Shown here piece after piece: positions 15,033 through 25,000 of a stretch of 39,064 bases of DNA. Source of the DNA: Alphaproteobacteria bacterium (lineage in GTDB: Bacteria > Pseudomonadota > Alphaproteobacteria > GCA-2731375); the NCBI GenBank assembly GCA_030746295.1, contig JASLMY010000017.1, positions 1 through 39,064 on the forward strand. Direction: 5' to 3'. Both the position numbers and the translations under genes were made by a program. How positions within the stretch are numbered: position 1 is the stretch's first letter; each line of letters opens with the position of its first letter. Under the pieces are notes generated by a model, which was given only the letters and a program-made list of their open reading frames with translations, had not been told where the DNA came from and made no database searches.

Positions 15033-15983
15033 ATGTCCGAAACCGACGACGGCCTGGGCTTTGCCGCCGAGCACGACGTGCCGGTGCCCTATATGCGCCG
15101 GACCCGCGAGTATTACCTGGCGCTCGGCTACGACAACCCCTATCGCTGGGCCCAGTTCGCCGAGGTGCCCTTCGCGACGCTGGCGAAGCCCTTGGCGGAA
15201 TCCCGCCTTGCCCTCGTCACCACGGCGGCGCCGGTCGATCCGGCCAAGGGCGACCAGGGACCGGGGGCGGCCTACAACGCCGCCGCCAAGTTCTACCGGG
15301 TCTATGCGGCGTCCGTGGACGCGGCGCCGCCGCTCGGCATTTCCCATCTCGGCTATGACCGGACGCACACGACGGCGGCCGACCCCAGAACCTATTTCCC
15401 GCTGGCCGCACTCCGCGACGCGGCGGCGGCGGGGCGGATCGGCGAGGTGAGCCCACGCTTCCACGGCGCGCCCACCAACCGCAGCCAGCGCCAGACCATG
15501 GAGCAGGACTGTCCCGAGCTGCTGGCGAATTTGCGCGAGGACATGGCCGATATCGCCCTCCTCGTGCCCAACTGACCCGTCTGCCACCAGACCGTGAGTC
15601 TGGTCGCCCGACACCTGGAAGCGAACGGCATCCCCACCGTCATCATGGGCTCGGCCAAGGACATCGTCGAGCATTGCGGCGTGCCCAGGTTTCTCTTCTC
15701 CGACTTTCCGCTGGGCAATTCGGCGGGGCGGCCGGACGACCCGGAATCGCAGGCCTTGACGCTTGCGCTGGCCCTCAAGCTGCTGGAAAGCGCGAGCGGA
15801 CCGAGAACGACGATGCAATCGCCTCTGCGCTGGCGCGAGAGCGCCGACTGGAAGCTCGACTTCTCCAACGTCGAGCGCATCCCGCCCGACGAGCTGGCCC
15901 GGCGGCGGGCGGCGTTCGACGCCCAAAAGCAGGTCGCCCAACAACGGCGCGACGCGGCGGCCGCACCCGACGCCGCCGAGTGA
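15033..15983 (+). CDS. GrdB/PrdB-family reductase, probable selenoprotein (in-frame UGA at 15573-15575)
   Basis: Two abutting open frames in the same phase, separated only by TGA at 15573-15575, make one 316-residue protein. The first half has family marks of glycine/sarcosine/betaine/D-proline reductase selenoprotein B: GISHLGYDRTHTTAADPRTYFPL and AAGRIGEVSPRFHG. The second half continues with VARHLEANGIPTVIMGSAKDIVEHCGVPR and DFPLGNSAGRPDD. The junction reads ALLVPN-U181-PVC184-HQT, a UxxC redox motif where Cys-only homologues are expected to have CxxC. A SECIS-like hairpin follows. The start ATG has GAGAGGGG nine bases before it. In anaerobes these proteins reductively cleave D-proline or glycine derivatives; no other reductase subunit is present here, so its own substrate is unknown. 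If UGA is not decoded it would be a truncated pseudogene, but strong conservation on both sides argues against decay. Confidence 0.85.
15586..15604 (+). promoter_or_regulatory. Candidate bacterial SECIS element
   Basis: ACCAGAC (15586-15592) pairs perfectly with GTCTGGT (15598-15604), closing a five-base loop CGTGA. The loop starts 18 bases after the last base of the UGA and has G at its second position. Known bacterial SECIS elements have a short stem, a small apical loop with a G in the first two positions, and a similar distance from the UGA. A three-base lower helix (GTC 15579-15581 with GAC 15610-15612) could extend it across an internal loop. It lies inside the coding sequence, as expected for SelB-dependent decoding. 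Confidence 0.65.
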
Positions 15984-16032
15984 TTGCGCCGGCCGGTCCT
16001 TGGCTTGTCTTTGAGGCCGAACGCCAATCGAC

Positions 16033-16157
16033 CTCTCCCTCGCCCCCTTTGAGGGGGAGAGGGTCGGGGTGAGGGGGTGGCGGTTCTCGAAGAGGCGATG
16101 CTTGCCCCAGCGGCCCCCTCACCCGGCCTCTCCCCCGGCCGGCGGGGGAGAGGGGTG
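16033..16157. repeat. GC-rich palindromic intergenic repeat (CTCTCCC/GGGAGAG type)
   Basis: Nested inverted repeats fill the gap after the selenoprotein gene. A left hairpin uses CCCCCTTTGAGGGGG inside CTCTCCCT...GGGAGAGGG, and a right hairpin uses CTCTCCCCC and GGGGGAGAG. The outer arms GGTGAGGGGG (16069-16076 region) and CCCCCTCACC (16115-16123 region) pair with each other. Similar sequences are widespread between genes in Proteobacteria. It may act as a bidirectional transcription terminator between the two convergent genes here. Confidence 0.7.
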
Positions 16158-16204
16158 TCATATTTCGTTTTGACGCTAAAACCGACCCGATCGAGTCGCT
16201 GGCA

Positions 16205-16531
16205 CTAGGCCGAGCGGGGGCCGAAGAGGATGATCGCCATGCCGGCGAGGCAGACCGCGGCGCCAATGGCGTCCCAGCGGTCGGGCCGGGCGCCTTCGAC
16301 GAGCCAGAGCCAGAGCACCGAAGCGGCGACGTAGACGCCGCCATAGGCAGCGTAGGCGCGGCCCGCAAGCAAGCTGTCGACGAGGGTCAAGAGGTAGGCG
16401 AAGAGGGCGAGCGAGGCGAGGCCCGGGACCAGCCACCAGACCGGTTTCTCCAGGCGCAGCCAGGCCCAGAAGGCGAAGCAGCCGGCGATCTCCGCCGCCG
16501 CCGCGCCTACATAGGCCAGGATCGAGGTCAT
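16205..16531 (-). CDS. ynfA: YnfA family (UPF0060) small membrane protein
   Basis: The 108-residue protein has four predicted membrane helices and the typical YnfA opening [29 protein letters not shown], with [23 protein letters not shown] in the third and fourth helices and [18 protein letters not shown] at the end. YnfA proteins belong to the drug/metabolite transporter superfamily and resemble small multidrug resistance pumps. Start and stop fit the usual 105-112 residue length. It stands between the repeat element and the thiolase gene, both it and the thiolase reading leftwards with a 64-base gap. No regulator is visible. Confidence 0.92.
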   Translation of the reverse strand: MTSILAYVGAAAAEIAGCFAFWAWLRLEKPVWWLVPGLASLALFAYLLTLVDSLLAGRAYAAYGGVYVAASVLWLWLVEGARPDRWDAIGAAVCLAGMAIILFGPRSA

Positions 16532-16595
16532 GCGGTGGCCGAGTGGGAGCCGCCGTCAGGGCGGCCCCCATCCCCGGCACATTGTGGAAGCGGGC

Positions 16596-17801
<1,206 letters not shown>

Positions 17802-17972
17802 GGGGTTCCTCCTAATGCTTTAGCGTCACTCTAGGGTCGACTTCTCCCTATCTACCACGCCGCGCCCGGCCGAGGGCAAGCCCTCTCGCATCGCCGGGAG
17901 GACGCTCTTTCCCTCACCTTCCCTTCGTCGGATAATCGATGCAAGCCGGAACGAGAGAGGGGGCCGAGCCTC

Positions 17973-19919
17973 ATGTCGAATCGCTTTGTCTGGGAGCCGA
18001 ACGAGGCGATCGTGCGCGAGAGCACGCTGAAGCGCTTCATGGACGCGCACGGCATCGCCAGCTACGACGAGCTGATTGCCCGAGCCGACGACGACCCCGA
18101 ATGGTACTGGAACGCCCTCATCGAGGACTTAGGCATCCCCTTCACCAAGCCCTACGACAAGGTCTTCGATACCTCCGACGGCATGCCCTGGATCAAATGG
18201 TGCGTCGGCGGTGAGATGAACGCAGCCGCCAGTTGCCTCGGCCGCCATCGCGGCACAGCCATGGCGGCACGGCTGGCGGTCAGTTGGGAAAGCGAGGAGG
18301 GCGAGGTCAAGCAGTGGACCTATGCCGAGCTCGACGCCGAAACCTGCCGCCTCGCCGAGGGTCTGAAGTCGCTCGGCCTCGGCCCGGGCGACGCCATCGG
18401 CATCTACCTGCCGATGTCGCGCGAGGTGCTGGCCGCCTTTTTCGCCGTTCTTCATATCGGCGCCATCGCGGTGCCGCTCTTCTCGGGCTTCGGGGCGGAA
18501 GCGATCCAGGCGCGGCTGAACGATTCCGAGGCCAAGGCGGTGATCACCGCCGACGGCAGCCGGCGCCGCGGCAACGTCGTGGAGATGAAGGCGATCATGG
18601 ACCAGGCAGCAGTGCAGGTGCCGACGCTGGCGCACGTCGTGGTCCTCGACTATTTGGGCGCCGAGGTGGCGATGACCGAGGGCCGCGACGTCGCCTGGTC
18701 CGATCTGACCCGCGATAAGCCGGCGGAATCGGAAGCGACGCCCATGCCGGCCGACGACCCCGCCGTGCTGATCTACACCTCGGGCACCAGCGGCATGCCC
18801 AAGGGCACGATCGTCACCCAATGCGGCCTGGCGGTGAAGCCGGCCTGCGACTTCCACTACAACGTCGACATGAAGCCCGACGACCGGCTGATCTGGCTCA
18901 CCGACTTCGGCTGGGCCGTGGGGCCGATCATCGCCGCCGCCTCGGCCACCGTCGGCTCGGCCCTGGTGCTGGCCGAGGGCGGCCCCGACTACCCCGACCC
19001 CGGCCGGATGTGGCGGCTGGCCCAGGACCACGAGGCCACCGTGCTCGGCACCGCGCCGACCGCGATCCGGGCCTTGATGCGCCACGGGGCCGAGCTGGTG
19101 GCACAGTACGACCTCTCCAAGCTGCGTCTCATCGCCTCCACCGGAGAGCCGTGGACCGACGAGGCCTGGTGGTGGACCTTCGAGCACGTCGCCAAGCGCC
19201 AGTTGCCGATCCTGAACTGGTGCGGCGGCACCGAGATCGGCGGCGGCATCCTCTGCAGCAACGTGCTGACGCCGATGAAGCCCTGCGCCTTTTCCGGCCC
19301 CATTCCGGGCATGGCAGCCGACATCGTCGACGAGGAAGGCCGCTCGCTGCCGCCGGGCGAGGTCGGCGAGCTGGTGCTGCGCCACCCCTCGATCGGCCTC
19401 AGCCGCGGCCTCTGGAAGGACCCCGACCGCTACATCGAGACCTATTGGGAGATGTTCGGCGACCTCTGGCGCCAGGGCGACTGGGCCAGTCGCGACGAAG
19501 ATGGCTTGTGGTACGTGCACGGCCGCTCCGACGACACCATCAAGGTCTCCGGCAAGCGCACCGGCCCGGCCGAGATCGAGGGCCTGCTGATGGCCAGCGG
19601 CAAGGTCTCCGAAGCGGCCGTGATCGGCCTGCCCGACGAGATCAAGGGCCAGAGCGTCGCCTGCGTCTGCGTGCCGGCACCGGGTATCGCCGGCGACGAG
19701 GCCCTGGTGGCGGAGCTGATGGCCGCCGTGGTCGAGGGCATGGGCCGCTCGTTCCGGCCCGCCCGCATCATCTTCACCGACGATCTGCCCAAGACCCGGT
19801 CGATGAAGATCATGCGCCGCGTCATCCGCGCCGTCGTCGTCGGCGAGGCGCCGGGCGATCTGTCGTCGATGGTGAACCCAGAGTCGCTCGAAAGCTTGAA
19901 GGCAGTCGCGCCGACCTGA
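17973..19919 (+). CDS. AMP-forming acyl-CoA synthetase (acetyl-CoA synthetase-like)
   Basis: This 648-residue member of the ANL superfamily activates a carboxylic acid with ATP and CoA. The ATP-binding P-loop is LIYTSGTSGMPKG, the adenylate-forming region includes WCGGTEIGGGI, and the hinge and C-terminal domain show VSGKRTGPAEIEG. The catalytic lysine lies in KTRSMKIMRRV, where most acetyl-CoA synthetases have RSGKIMRR. The N-terminal ACS-type cap domain is present (NRFVWEPNEAIVRESTLKRFMDAHGI), but the opening and substrate pocket differ from housekeeping Acs, so propionate, acetoacetate or another short acid may be used. The divergent thiolase at 17801 hints at a shared acyl-CoA pathway. 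The ATG is preceded by GAGAGGGGGCC. Confidence 0.88.
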   Translation: MSNRFVWEPNEAIVRESTLKRFMDAHGIASYDELIARADDDPEWYWNALIEDLGIPFTKPYDKVFDTSDGMPWIKWCVGGEMNAAASCLGRHRGTAMAARLAVSWESEEGEVKQWTYAELDAETCRLAEGLKSLGLGPGDAIGIYLPMSREVLAAFFAVLHIGAIAVPLFSGFGAEAIQARLNDSEAKAVITADGSRRRGNVVEMKAIMDQAAVQVPTLAHVVVLDYLGAEVAMTEGRDVAWSDLTRDKPAESEATPMPADDPAVLIYTSGTSGMPKGTIVTQCGLAVKPACDFHYNVDMKPDDRLIWLTDFGWAVGPIIAAASATVGSALVLAEGGPDYPDPGRMWRLAQDHEATVLGTAPTAIRALMRHGAELVAQYDLSKLRLIASTGEPWTDEAWWWTFEHVAKRQLPILNWCGGTEIGGGILCSNVLTPMKPCAFSGPIPGMAADIVDEEGRSLPPGEVGELVLRHPSIGLSRGLWKDPDRYIETYWEMFGDLWRQGDWASRDEDGLWYVHGRSDDTIKVSGKRTGPAEIEGLLMASGKVSEAAVIGLPDEIKGQSVACVCVPAPGIAGDEALVAELMAAVVEGMGRSFRPARIIFTDDLPKTRSMKIMRRVIRAVVVGEAPGDLSSMVNPESLESLKAVAPT

Positions 19920-19924
19920 AGCCC

Positions 19925-21160
19925 CTAGCCGGCGGCGGCCTCGATGTCGAAGCTGAGCTCGGCGTGCGCTTGGCGCAGCGCGGCGGTGACGGCCTCGGGC
20001 GTCTCGCCGTGGGCGATGATGAAGCCGAGATAGCGGCTGCCCTCGGGCAGCTCCAGGACCCGCTGGCCGACCGGAATGGTGATCGAGACCTCGGCGACGT
20101 CCGCCACCGCTTCCGCCGCCGCCAGACCCTCGATGCCGCGCAGGATGCCGCTCCCCGGGATCGGGATCATCATCACCCCACCGGCGCCGGCCTCCTCTGG
20201 CGCGATCGGCAGACCGGCGGCGTGGCGCAGGATGACATCCTCCAGCCGCATGCCGCCGGCAAAGCGGAGCGAGCGACCGCAGCGGCCGCCGATCGAGCGG
20301 GCGTCGACCTCGATGACCTGAACGCCGCCTGGGCCAAGGCGGAGGTCGATGTGCACCGGCCCATCCGTCAGGCCCACGGCCCGCACCGCCCGGGCCGCAC
20401 CGTCGGCGATCTGGGCCTTGGCCGCGGCGTCGATGCGGGCAGGTGTCACGTAGATGGTCTCCTCGAAATAGGGGCCGTCGAGCGGGTCGGGCTTGTCGAA
20501 GATGGCGAGCACGTGCAGTTCGCCGCCAGCGATCAGGCCCTCGACGGCGTATTCCGTGCCCTCGATGTAGCCCTCGACCAGGATGTGGTCGGCCGCCTCG
20601 CCGGGCGTGTCGGCGTCATCGGCGGCGATGATGGCGGCGACGCGGTGAAAGGCGTCGACGAAGGAGTTGTGGCCGTCGGCCCGGATCACGCCCCGGCTCA
20701 TCGCCAGGGTCAGGGGCTTCAGGACGCAAGGGTAGGGCGCCGCGCGGGCGATGGCGGCGGGGTCGTCGCGGACCGAGACCAGTCGGAACTCGGGCCCCGG
20801 CAGGCCCGCCTCGGCCAGGCGCTGGCGGAAGCGGTGCTTATTGCGCGCCGACCAGACCGCATCGGCCGGGTTGTGCGGCAGGTCGAGCGCCGCCGCCGCT
20901 TTCGCCGCCAGCACGTTGGCCAGATCGTCGACGGCCAGTATCGCGTCCAAGGGCCGCGTCTCGGCCAGGGCCCGAATCTGGAACACCCCGGCCTCGTGGT
21001 CGGCGAAGTCGACCCTTATTGCGGCCCCGCCGCCGGCTTCCGCCAATACCTGCTCCTGGTCGGAGCCGACCACGACCTCGACGCCGAGGCGCTCGGCCGC
21101 CGCCAGGAAGTCGTGGGCGCGATAGCTGGTGACCGGGATCAGCAGCAACAGGCGCGGCAT
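19925..21160 (-). CDS. ATP-grasp domain protein, ligase of unknown substrate
   Basis: The 411-residue protein has a pre-ATP-grasp Rossmann-like start (PRLLLLIPVTSYRAHDFLAAAERLGVEVVVGSD). The ATP-grasp core follows with ATP-lysine candidates in YPCVLKPLTLAMSRGV, a central VEGYIEGTEYAVEGLI, and the Mg-binding acidic/asparagine-like region VIEVDARSIGGRCGRSL, where most ATP-grasp ligases have E-x-N-x-R. The Asn is replaced by Asp. A C-terminal domain of about 90 residues resembles carbamoyl-phosphate-synthase-like ligases that join a carboxylate to an amine. It lies 12 bases after the Nfu gene and downstream of putA in the same orientation, suggesting an operon. The substrate cannot be deduced. 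Confidence 0.75.
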   Translation of the reverse strand: MPRLLLLIPVTSYRAHDFLAAAERLGVEVVVGSDQEQVLAEAGGGAAIRVDFADHEAGVFQIRALAETRPLDAILAVDDLANVLAAKAAAALDLPHNPADAVWSARNKHRFRQRLAEAGLPGPEFRLVSVRDDPAAIARAAPYPCVLKPLTLAMSRGVIRADGHNSFVDAFHRVAAIIAADDADTPGEAADHILVEGYIEGTEYAVEGLIAGGELHVLAIFDKPDPLDGPYFEETIYVTPARIDAAAKAQIADGAARAVRAVGLTDGPVHIDLRLGPGGVQVIEVDARSIGGRCGRSLRFAGGMRLEDVILRHAAGLPIAPEEAGAGGVMMIPIPGSGILRGIEGLAAAEAVADVAEVSITIPVGQRVLELPEGSRYLGFIIAHGETPEAVTAALRQAHAELSFDIEAAAG

Positions 21161-21172
21161 GAGGCGCCGGGG

Positions 21173-22003
21173 CTACTTGCTGGACGGCTGATAGTAGGGG
21201 TTGCTGCCGCCGGCGTGGTCGGTGGTGTCGCGCACCGCCTGGATCTCCGGCATCTGCCGCAGGATCGAGGCCTCGATGCCCTGCTTCAGGGTCACGTCCG
21301 CCATGCCGCAGCCCTGGCAACCGCCCTCGAGGCGGATGTAGACGACATCCTCGGCGACGTCGACGAGAGAGATATAGCCGCCGTGCGAGGCCACCGCCGG
21401 GTTGATCTCCTCGTCGAGGAGCCGTTGCACCATCAGGCCCTGTGGCGTGCCCAGGCCCGGCGTCTCGGCCGGGTCGCGGTATTCGCGGACGGCGACGATC
21501 TCAGGGATGAAGTGGCGCATCATGTTGCTGATCGGGCCCAGATAGCCGATCGCCTCGGCCGGCATCTCCAGCTCGGCGACACCGCCCTTGAGCCGTTTCA
21601 GGGTGATGTCGCCCTCGATCGCCTCCAACGCCGGCCGGATCCGCGATTCCAGCAGCTCCTCGATCTGGGCCAAGATCTCCGGGTCGGCCTCCGCCGCCGC
21701 GTCGGCGTCGCCGCTACCCGCCAGCAGCACCGGCTCGCCGGCGACGAAGTGCTCCATGATTGCGGCCAGGACCTGGGGCTTCAGCTGCAACCAATCGGCG
21801 TCACTTGCCTTCGTCACCTGGACGTAGTCGACACCGAAGGTGATCGCCGCGACCTGGTCGATGGCGAAGAGCCGCTGGGCCAGCGGCGAGCCGGCCGCCG
21901 CCTCGGCGCTATCGAAGGCCAGCGGACCGCTTTCCAGGACGGCCTGGCCCGGCAGAAAGCGGATCGTCTCGGGATCCTGGGTCGCTTCGGTCTGAATGAA
22001 CAT
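21173..22003 (-). CDS. Nfu-type iron-sulfur carrier with two NifU-like domains
   Basis: This 276-residue protein has three parts. Residues 1-86 are the Nfu N-terminal domain (MFIQTEATQDPETIRFLPGQ, then FAIDQVAAITFGVDYVQVTK), usually followed directly by one NifU domain. Residues ~108-178 are a degenerate NifU-like domain: RIRPALEAIEGDITLKRLKGG and RHFIPEIVAV match, but the CxxC loop is missing. Residues ~187-276 are a second, intact NifU domain resembling the C-terminal half of E. coli NfuA, with the cluster-binding C229 and C232 in GGCQGCGMADVTLKQGIE and the ending NPYYQPSSK. It probably delivers [4Fe-4S] clusters to client enzymes. The start at 22003 begins the family's MFIQTE; a start at 22024 adds seven unmatched residues. 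It sits between putA and the ATP-grasp gene. Confidence 0.85.
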   Translation of the reverse strand: MFIQTEATQDPETIRFLPGQAVLESGPLAFDSAEAAAGSPLAQRLFAIDQVAAITFGVDYVQVTKASDADWLQLKPQVLAAIMEHFVAGEPVLLAGSGDADAAAEADPEILAQIEELLESRIRPALEAIEGDITLKRLKGGVAELEMPAEAIGYLGPISNMMRHFIPEIVAVREYRDPAETPGLGTPQGLMVQRLLDEEINPAVASHGGYISLVDVAEDVVYIRLEGGCQGCGMADVTLKQGIEASILRQMPEIQAVRDTTDHAGGSNPYYQPSSK

Positions 22004-22072
22004 CGGCTGGCACCTGCTCGCCAAGGGCGTTTCGTTTTCGTGCTTCAGAACATAGGCTTCTGGCCGGTCAGG

Positions 22073-25000
22073 TCAATCGACGGCCGCATCGTCGTCGGCC
22101 ATGGCCAGAAGGGCGGCGTTGCCGCCGACTGCGGCGGTGTTGCGCGAGACCACCCGCTCGGTCGCAAAACGGTGCAGATAGCGTGGGCCGCCGGCCTTCG
22201 GCCCGGTGCCCGAGAGCCCCTCGCCGCCGAAGGGCTGCACGCCGACGACGGCCCCGATCATGTTGCGGTTGACGTAGACGTTGCCGACCCTGAGGCGGCG
22301 GGTGACCCGGGCCACGGTCTCGTCGATGCGGCTGTGGATGGCGAAGGTGAGGCCGTAGCCGGTGGCGTTGACCTGGTCCACGACCGCGTCCAGGCGATCG
22401 GCCGAATAGCGGACCAGGTGGAGGATCGGGCCGAAGACCTCGCGCTCGAGGCGGGCCAGGCGGTCGATCTCGAAGGCCATGGGTGCGACGAAAGTGCCCT
22501 CGGCGCAGTCCGGCGGCAGCGGCGTCTCGTAGAGCAGCCGGGCCTCGGCCCGCATCCGGGCCGCGTGCGCGAGCAGCATCTGGCGGGCGTCGGCGTCGAT
22601 CACCGGGCCGACGTCGGTCGAGAGGAAGGCCGGGTCGCCGAGCGTGAGCTCGGCCATGGCGCCGGTCAGCATCGTCACGACCTTGTCCCAGACATCGTCC
22701 TGCAGGAAGAGGACGCGCAAGGCCGAGCAGCGCTGGCCGGCGGAGCGGAAGGCGGAGGTGATGACGTCCTCGACGACCTGCTCGGGCAGGGCCGAGGAAT
22801 CGACCAACATCGCGTTCTGGCCGCCGGTCTCGGCGACGAGCGGCGCGATCGGCCCCGGCCGGGCGGCGAGCGCCTGCTGGATCGCCCGCGCCGTCTCGGT
22901 GGCGCCGGTGAAGGCGACACCGGCGATACGCGGATCGGCGACGAGCCCGGCCCCCACGACCTCGCCAGCGCCCGGCAGCAGGTTGAGCACTTCCGCCGGG
23001 ATGCCGGCCTGGTGCAGCAGGCCGACCGCGCGCATCGCGATCAGGCTCGTCTGCTCGGCCGGCTTGGCGATGACCGCGTTGCCGGCGGCAAGCGCGGCGG
23101 CAACCTGGCCAGTGAAGATCGCCAACGGGAAGTTCCAGGGGCTGATGCAGGCGAAGACGCCGCGCCCGGCGAGGTGGATCTCGTTCGCCTCGCCGGTCGG
23201 CCCCGGCAGCGCCGTCGGCGCGGCGAACTCGGCCTCGGCGCGAGCGGCGTAGTAGCGCAGGAAGTCGACCGCCTCGCGCAGCTCGGCCACCGCGTCGTCC
23301 AGTGTCTTGCCGGCCTCGCGGACGCAGAGCGTCATCAGCTCGGCCGTCGCCGCCTCGTAGAGGTCAGCGGCCCGGCGTAGCGCCGCGGCCCGCGCCGCCG
23401 CCGGGGTCCGGTCCCAGTCGGGGGCAGCCTTGCTCGCGACCTCGTGGGCGCGGGCGACGGCATCGGCGTCGGCGTCCCAGACCTCGCCGACCGCGATCCG
23501 GCGATCGGCCGGCGAGAAGACCCGGCGCGGCCGCCCTGTCAGCGCCTCGCCGCCGATCAGCGGCCGGGCCTCCCATGATGTGACGGTGGCCGTCATGGCC
23601 TCGGCCAGCGGCGCCAGCACCAGCGGGTCGGCGAGGTCGACGCCGGCGGCGCTGAGCCGCTCGGGCCCGTAGATCTCTGGCGGCGGTGGGATCGCCGGGT
23701 GGGCGGCGGGCGTCGTCCCGGCCAGCGTCTCCACCGGATCGGCAATGATCGCCTCCAACGGCAGCGCCTCGTCGAAGATCCGGTTGACGAAGGAGGTGTT
23801 GGCGCCATTCTCCAGAAGCCGGCGCACCAAGTAGGCCAGAAGGTCCTCGTGACTGCCGACCGGGGCGTAGACCCGGCAGGCGACGGGCACCTCGGCATCC
23901 GCCAACAACTCATCGTAAAGCGCCTCGCCCATGCCGTGCAGGCGTTGGAATTCGTAGTCCTGCCGCGCGCCCGCCATCGCCTTCACCGCCGCCGCCGTGT
24001 GGGCGTTGTGGGTCGCGAACTGCGGGTAGACGGAGGCCCCGAGGTCCAAGAGCCGGCGGGCGCAGGCGAGGTAGGAGACGTCGGTCGAGACCTTGCGGGT
24101 GTATACGGGATAGCCCCGATGGCCGCCCTCCTGGCCACGCTTGATTTCGCTGTCCCAGTAGGCGCCCTTGACGAGGCGAACCATCAGCCGGCGCCCCGAC
24201 CGCCCCGCCAAATCGCCCAGCCAGTCGATCAGCGCCGGCGCGCGCTTGTCGTACGCCTGCACCGCGAGGCCGAAGCCGTCCCATCCGTCGAGGTCGGGGT
24301 CCAGGGCCAATGCCTCGACGAGGTCGAGCGAGAGGTCGAGGCGGTCGGCCTCCTCGGCGTCGATGCAGAAGCCGAGCCGGCGGGTCCGGGCCGCCACCGC
24401 CAAGGCCTTCAAGGCCGGCATCGTCTCCGCCAGCATGCGGCCGCGCTGGGCGTATTCGTAACGAGGATGCAGGGCCGAGAGCTTGACCGAGATGCCGGGC
24501 CGCTCGGCCGGCACGTCGCCGGTCGCGGCGCGGCCGATCGCCTCGATCGCACGGCCATAGGCCTCGCGATAACGTTCCGCGTCGACCATGGTCCGGGCCG
24601 CCTCGCCCAGCATGTCGAAGGAATGGCGGTAGCCGCGCGGCGCCTCCTCGCCCGCCCGCTCCAGCGCCTCCTCGATGGTCCGGCCCATGACGAACTGGCG
24701 GCCCATGATCCGCATCGCCTGCACCATGGCCTGGCGGATCACGGGCTCGCCCGAGCGCGCCACCAGCTTGGCCATGAAGTCACGCCAATCGTCGCCCTCT
24801 CCCAAGACAGGCTGCACCACGCGGCCGGTCAGCATCAGCCCCCAGGTCGAGGCGTTGACCAGCAGCGAGGAGCTGTGACCCATGTGGCGATCCCATTCGG
24901 CGCCGCCGACCTTGTCGCGGATCAGCCGGTTGGCGGTCTCGGCATCGGGGATCCGGAGCAGCGCCTCGGCCAGGCACATCAGCAAGACGCCCTCGCGGCT

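Noticed and set aside
15033..15575. Reading this as a complete 180-residue protein plus a separate gene from GTG 15594
   Set aside because: The first part would stop immediately before the redox motif, and the second would begin inside the continuing homology without a ribosome binding site; a recoded UGA explains both.
18821..23380. A 1,519-codon open frame on the plus strand
   Set aside because: It lies in another phase of the acyl-CoA synthetase gene and antisense to the ATP-grasp, Nfu and PutA genes; its composition is Arg/Gly/Ala-rich without any domain, as expected for a shadow frame in GC-rich DNA.
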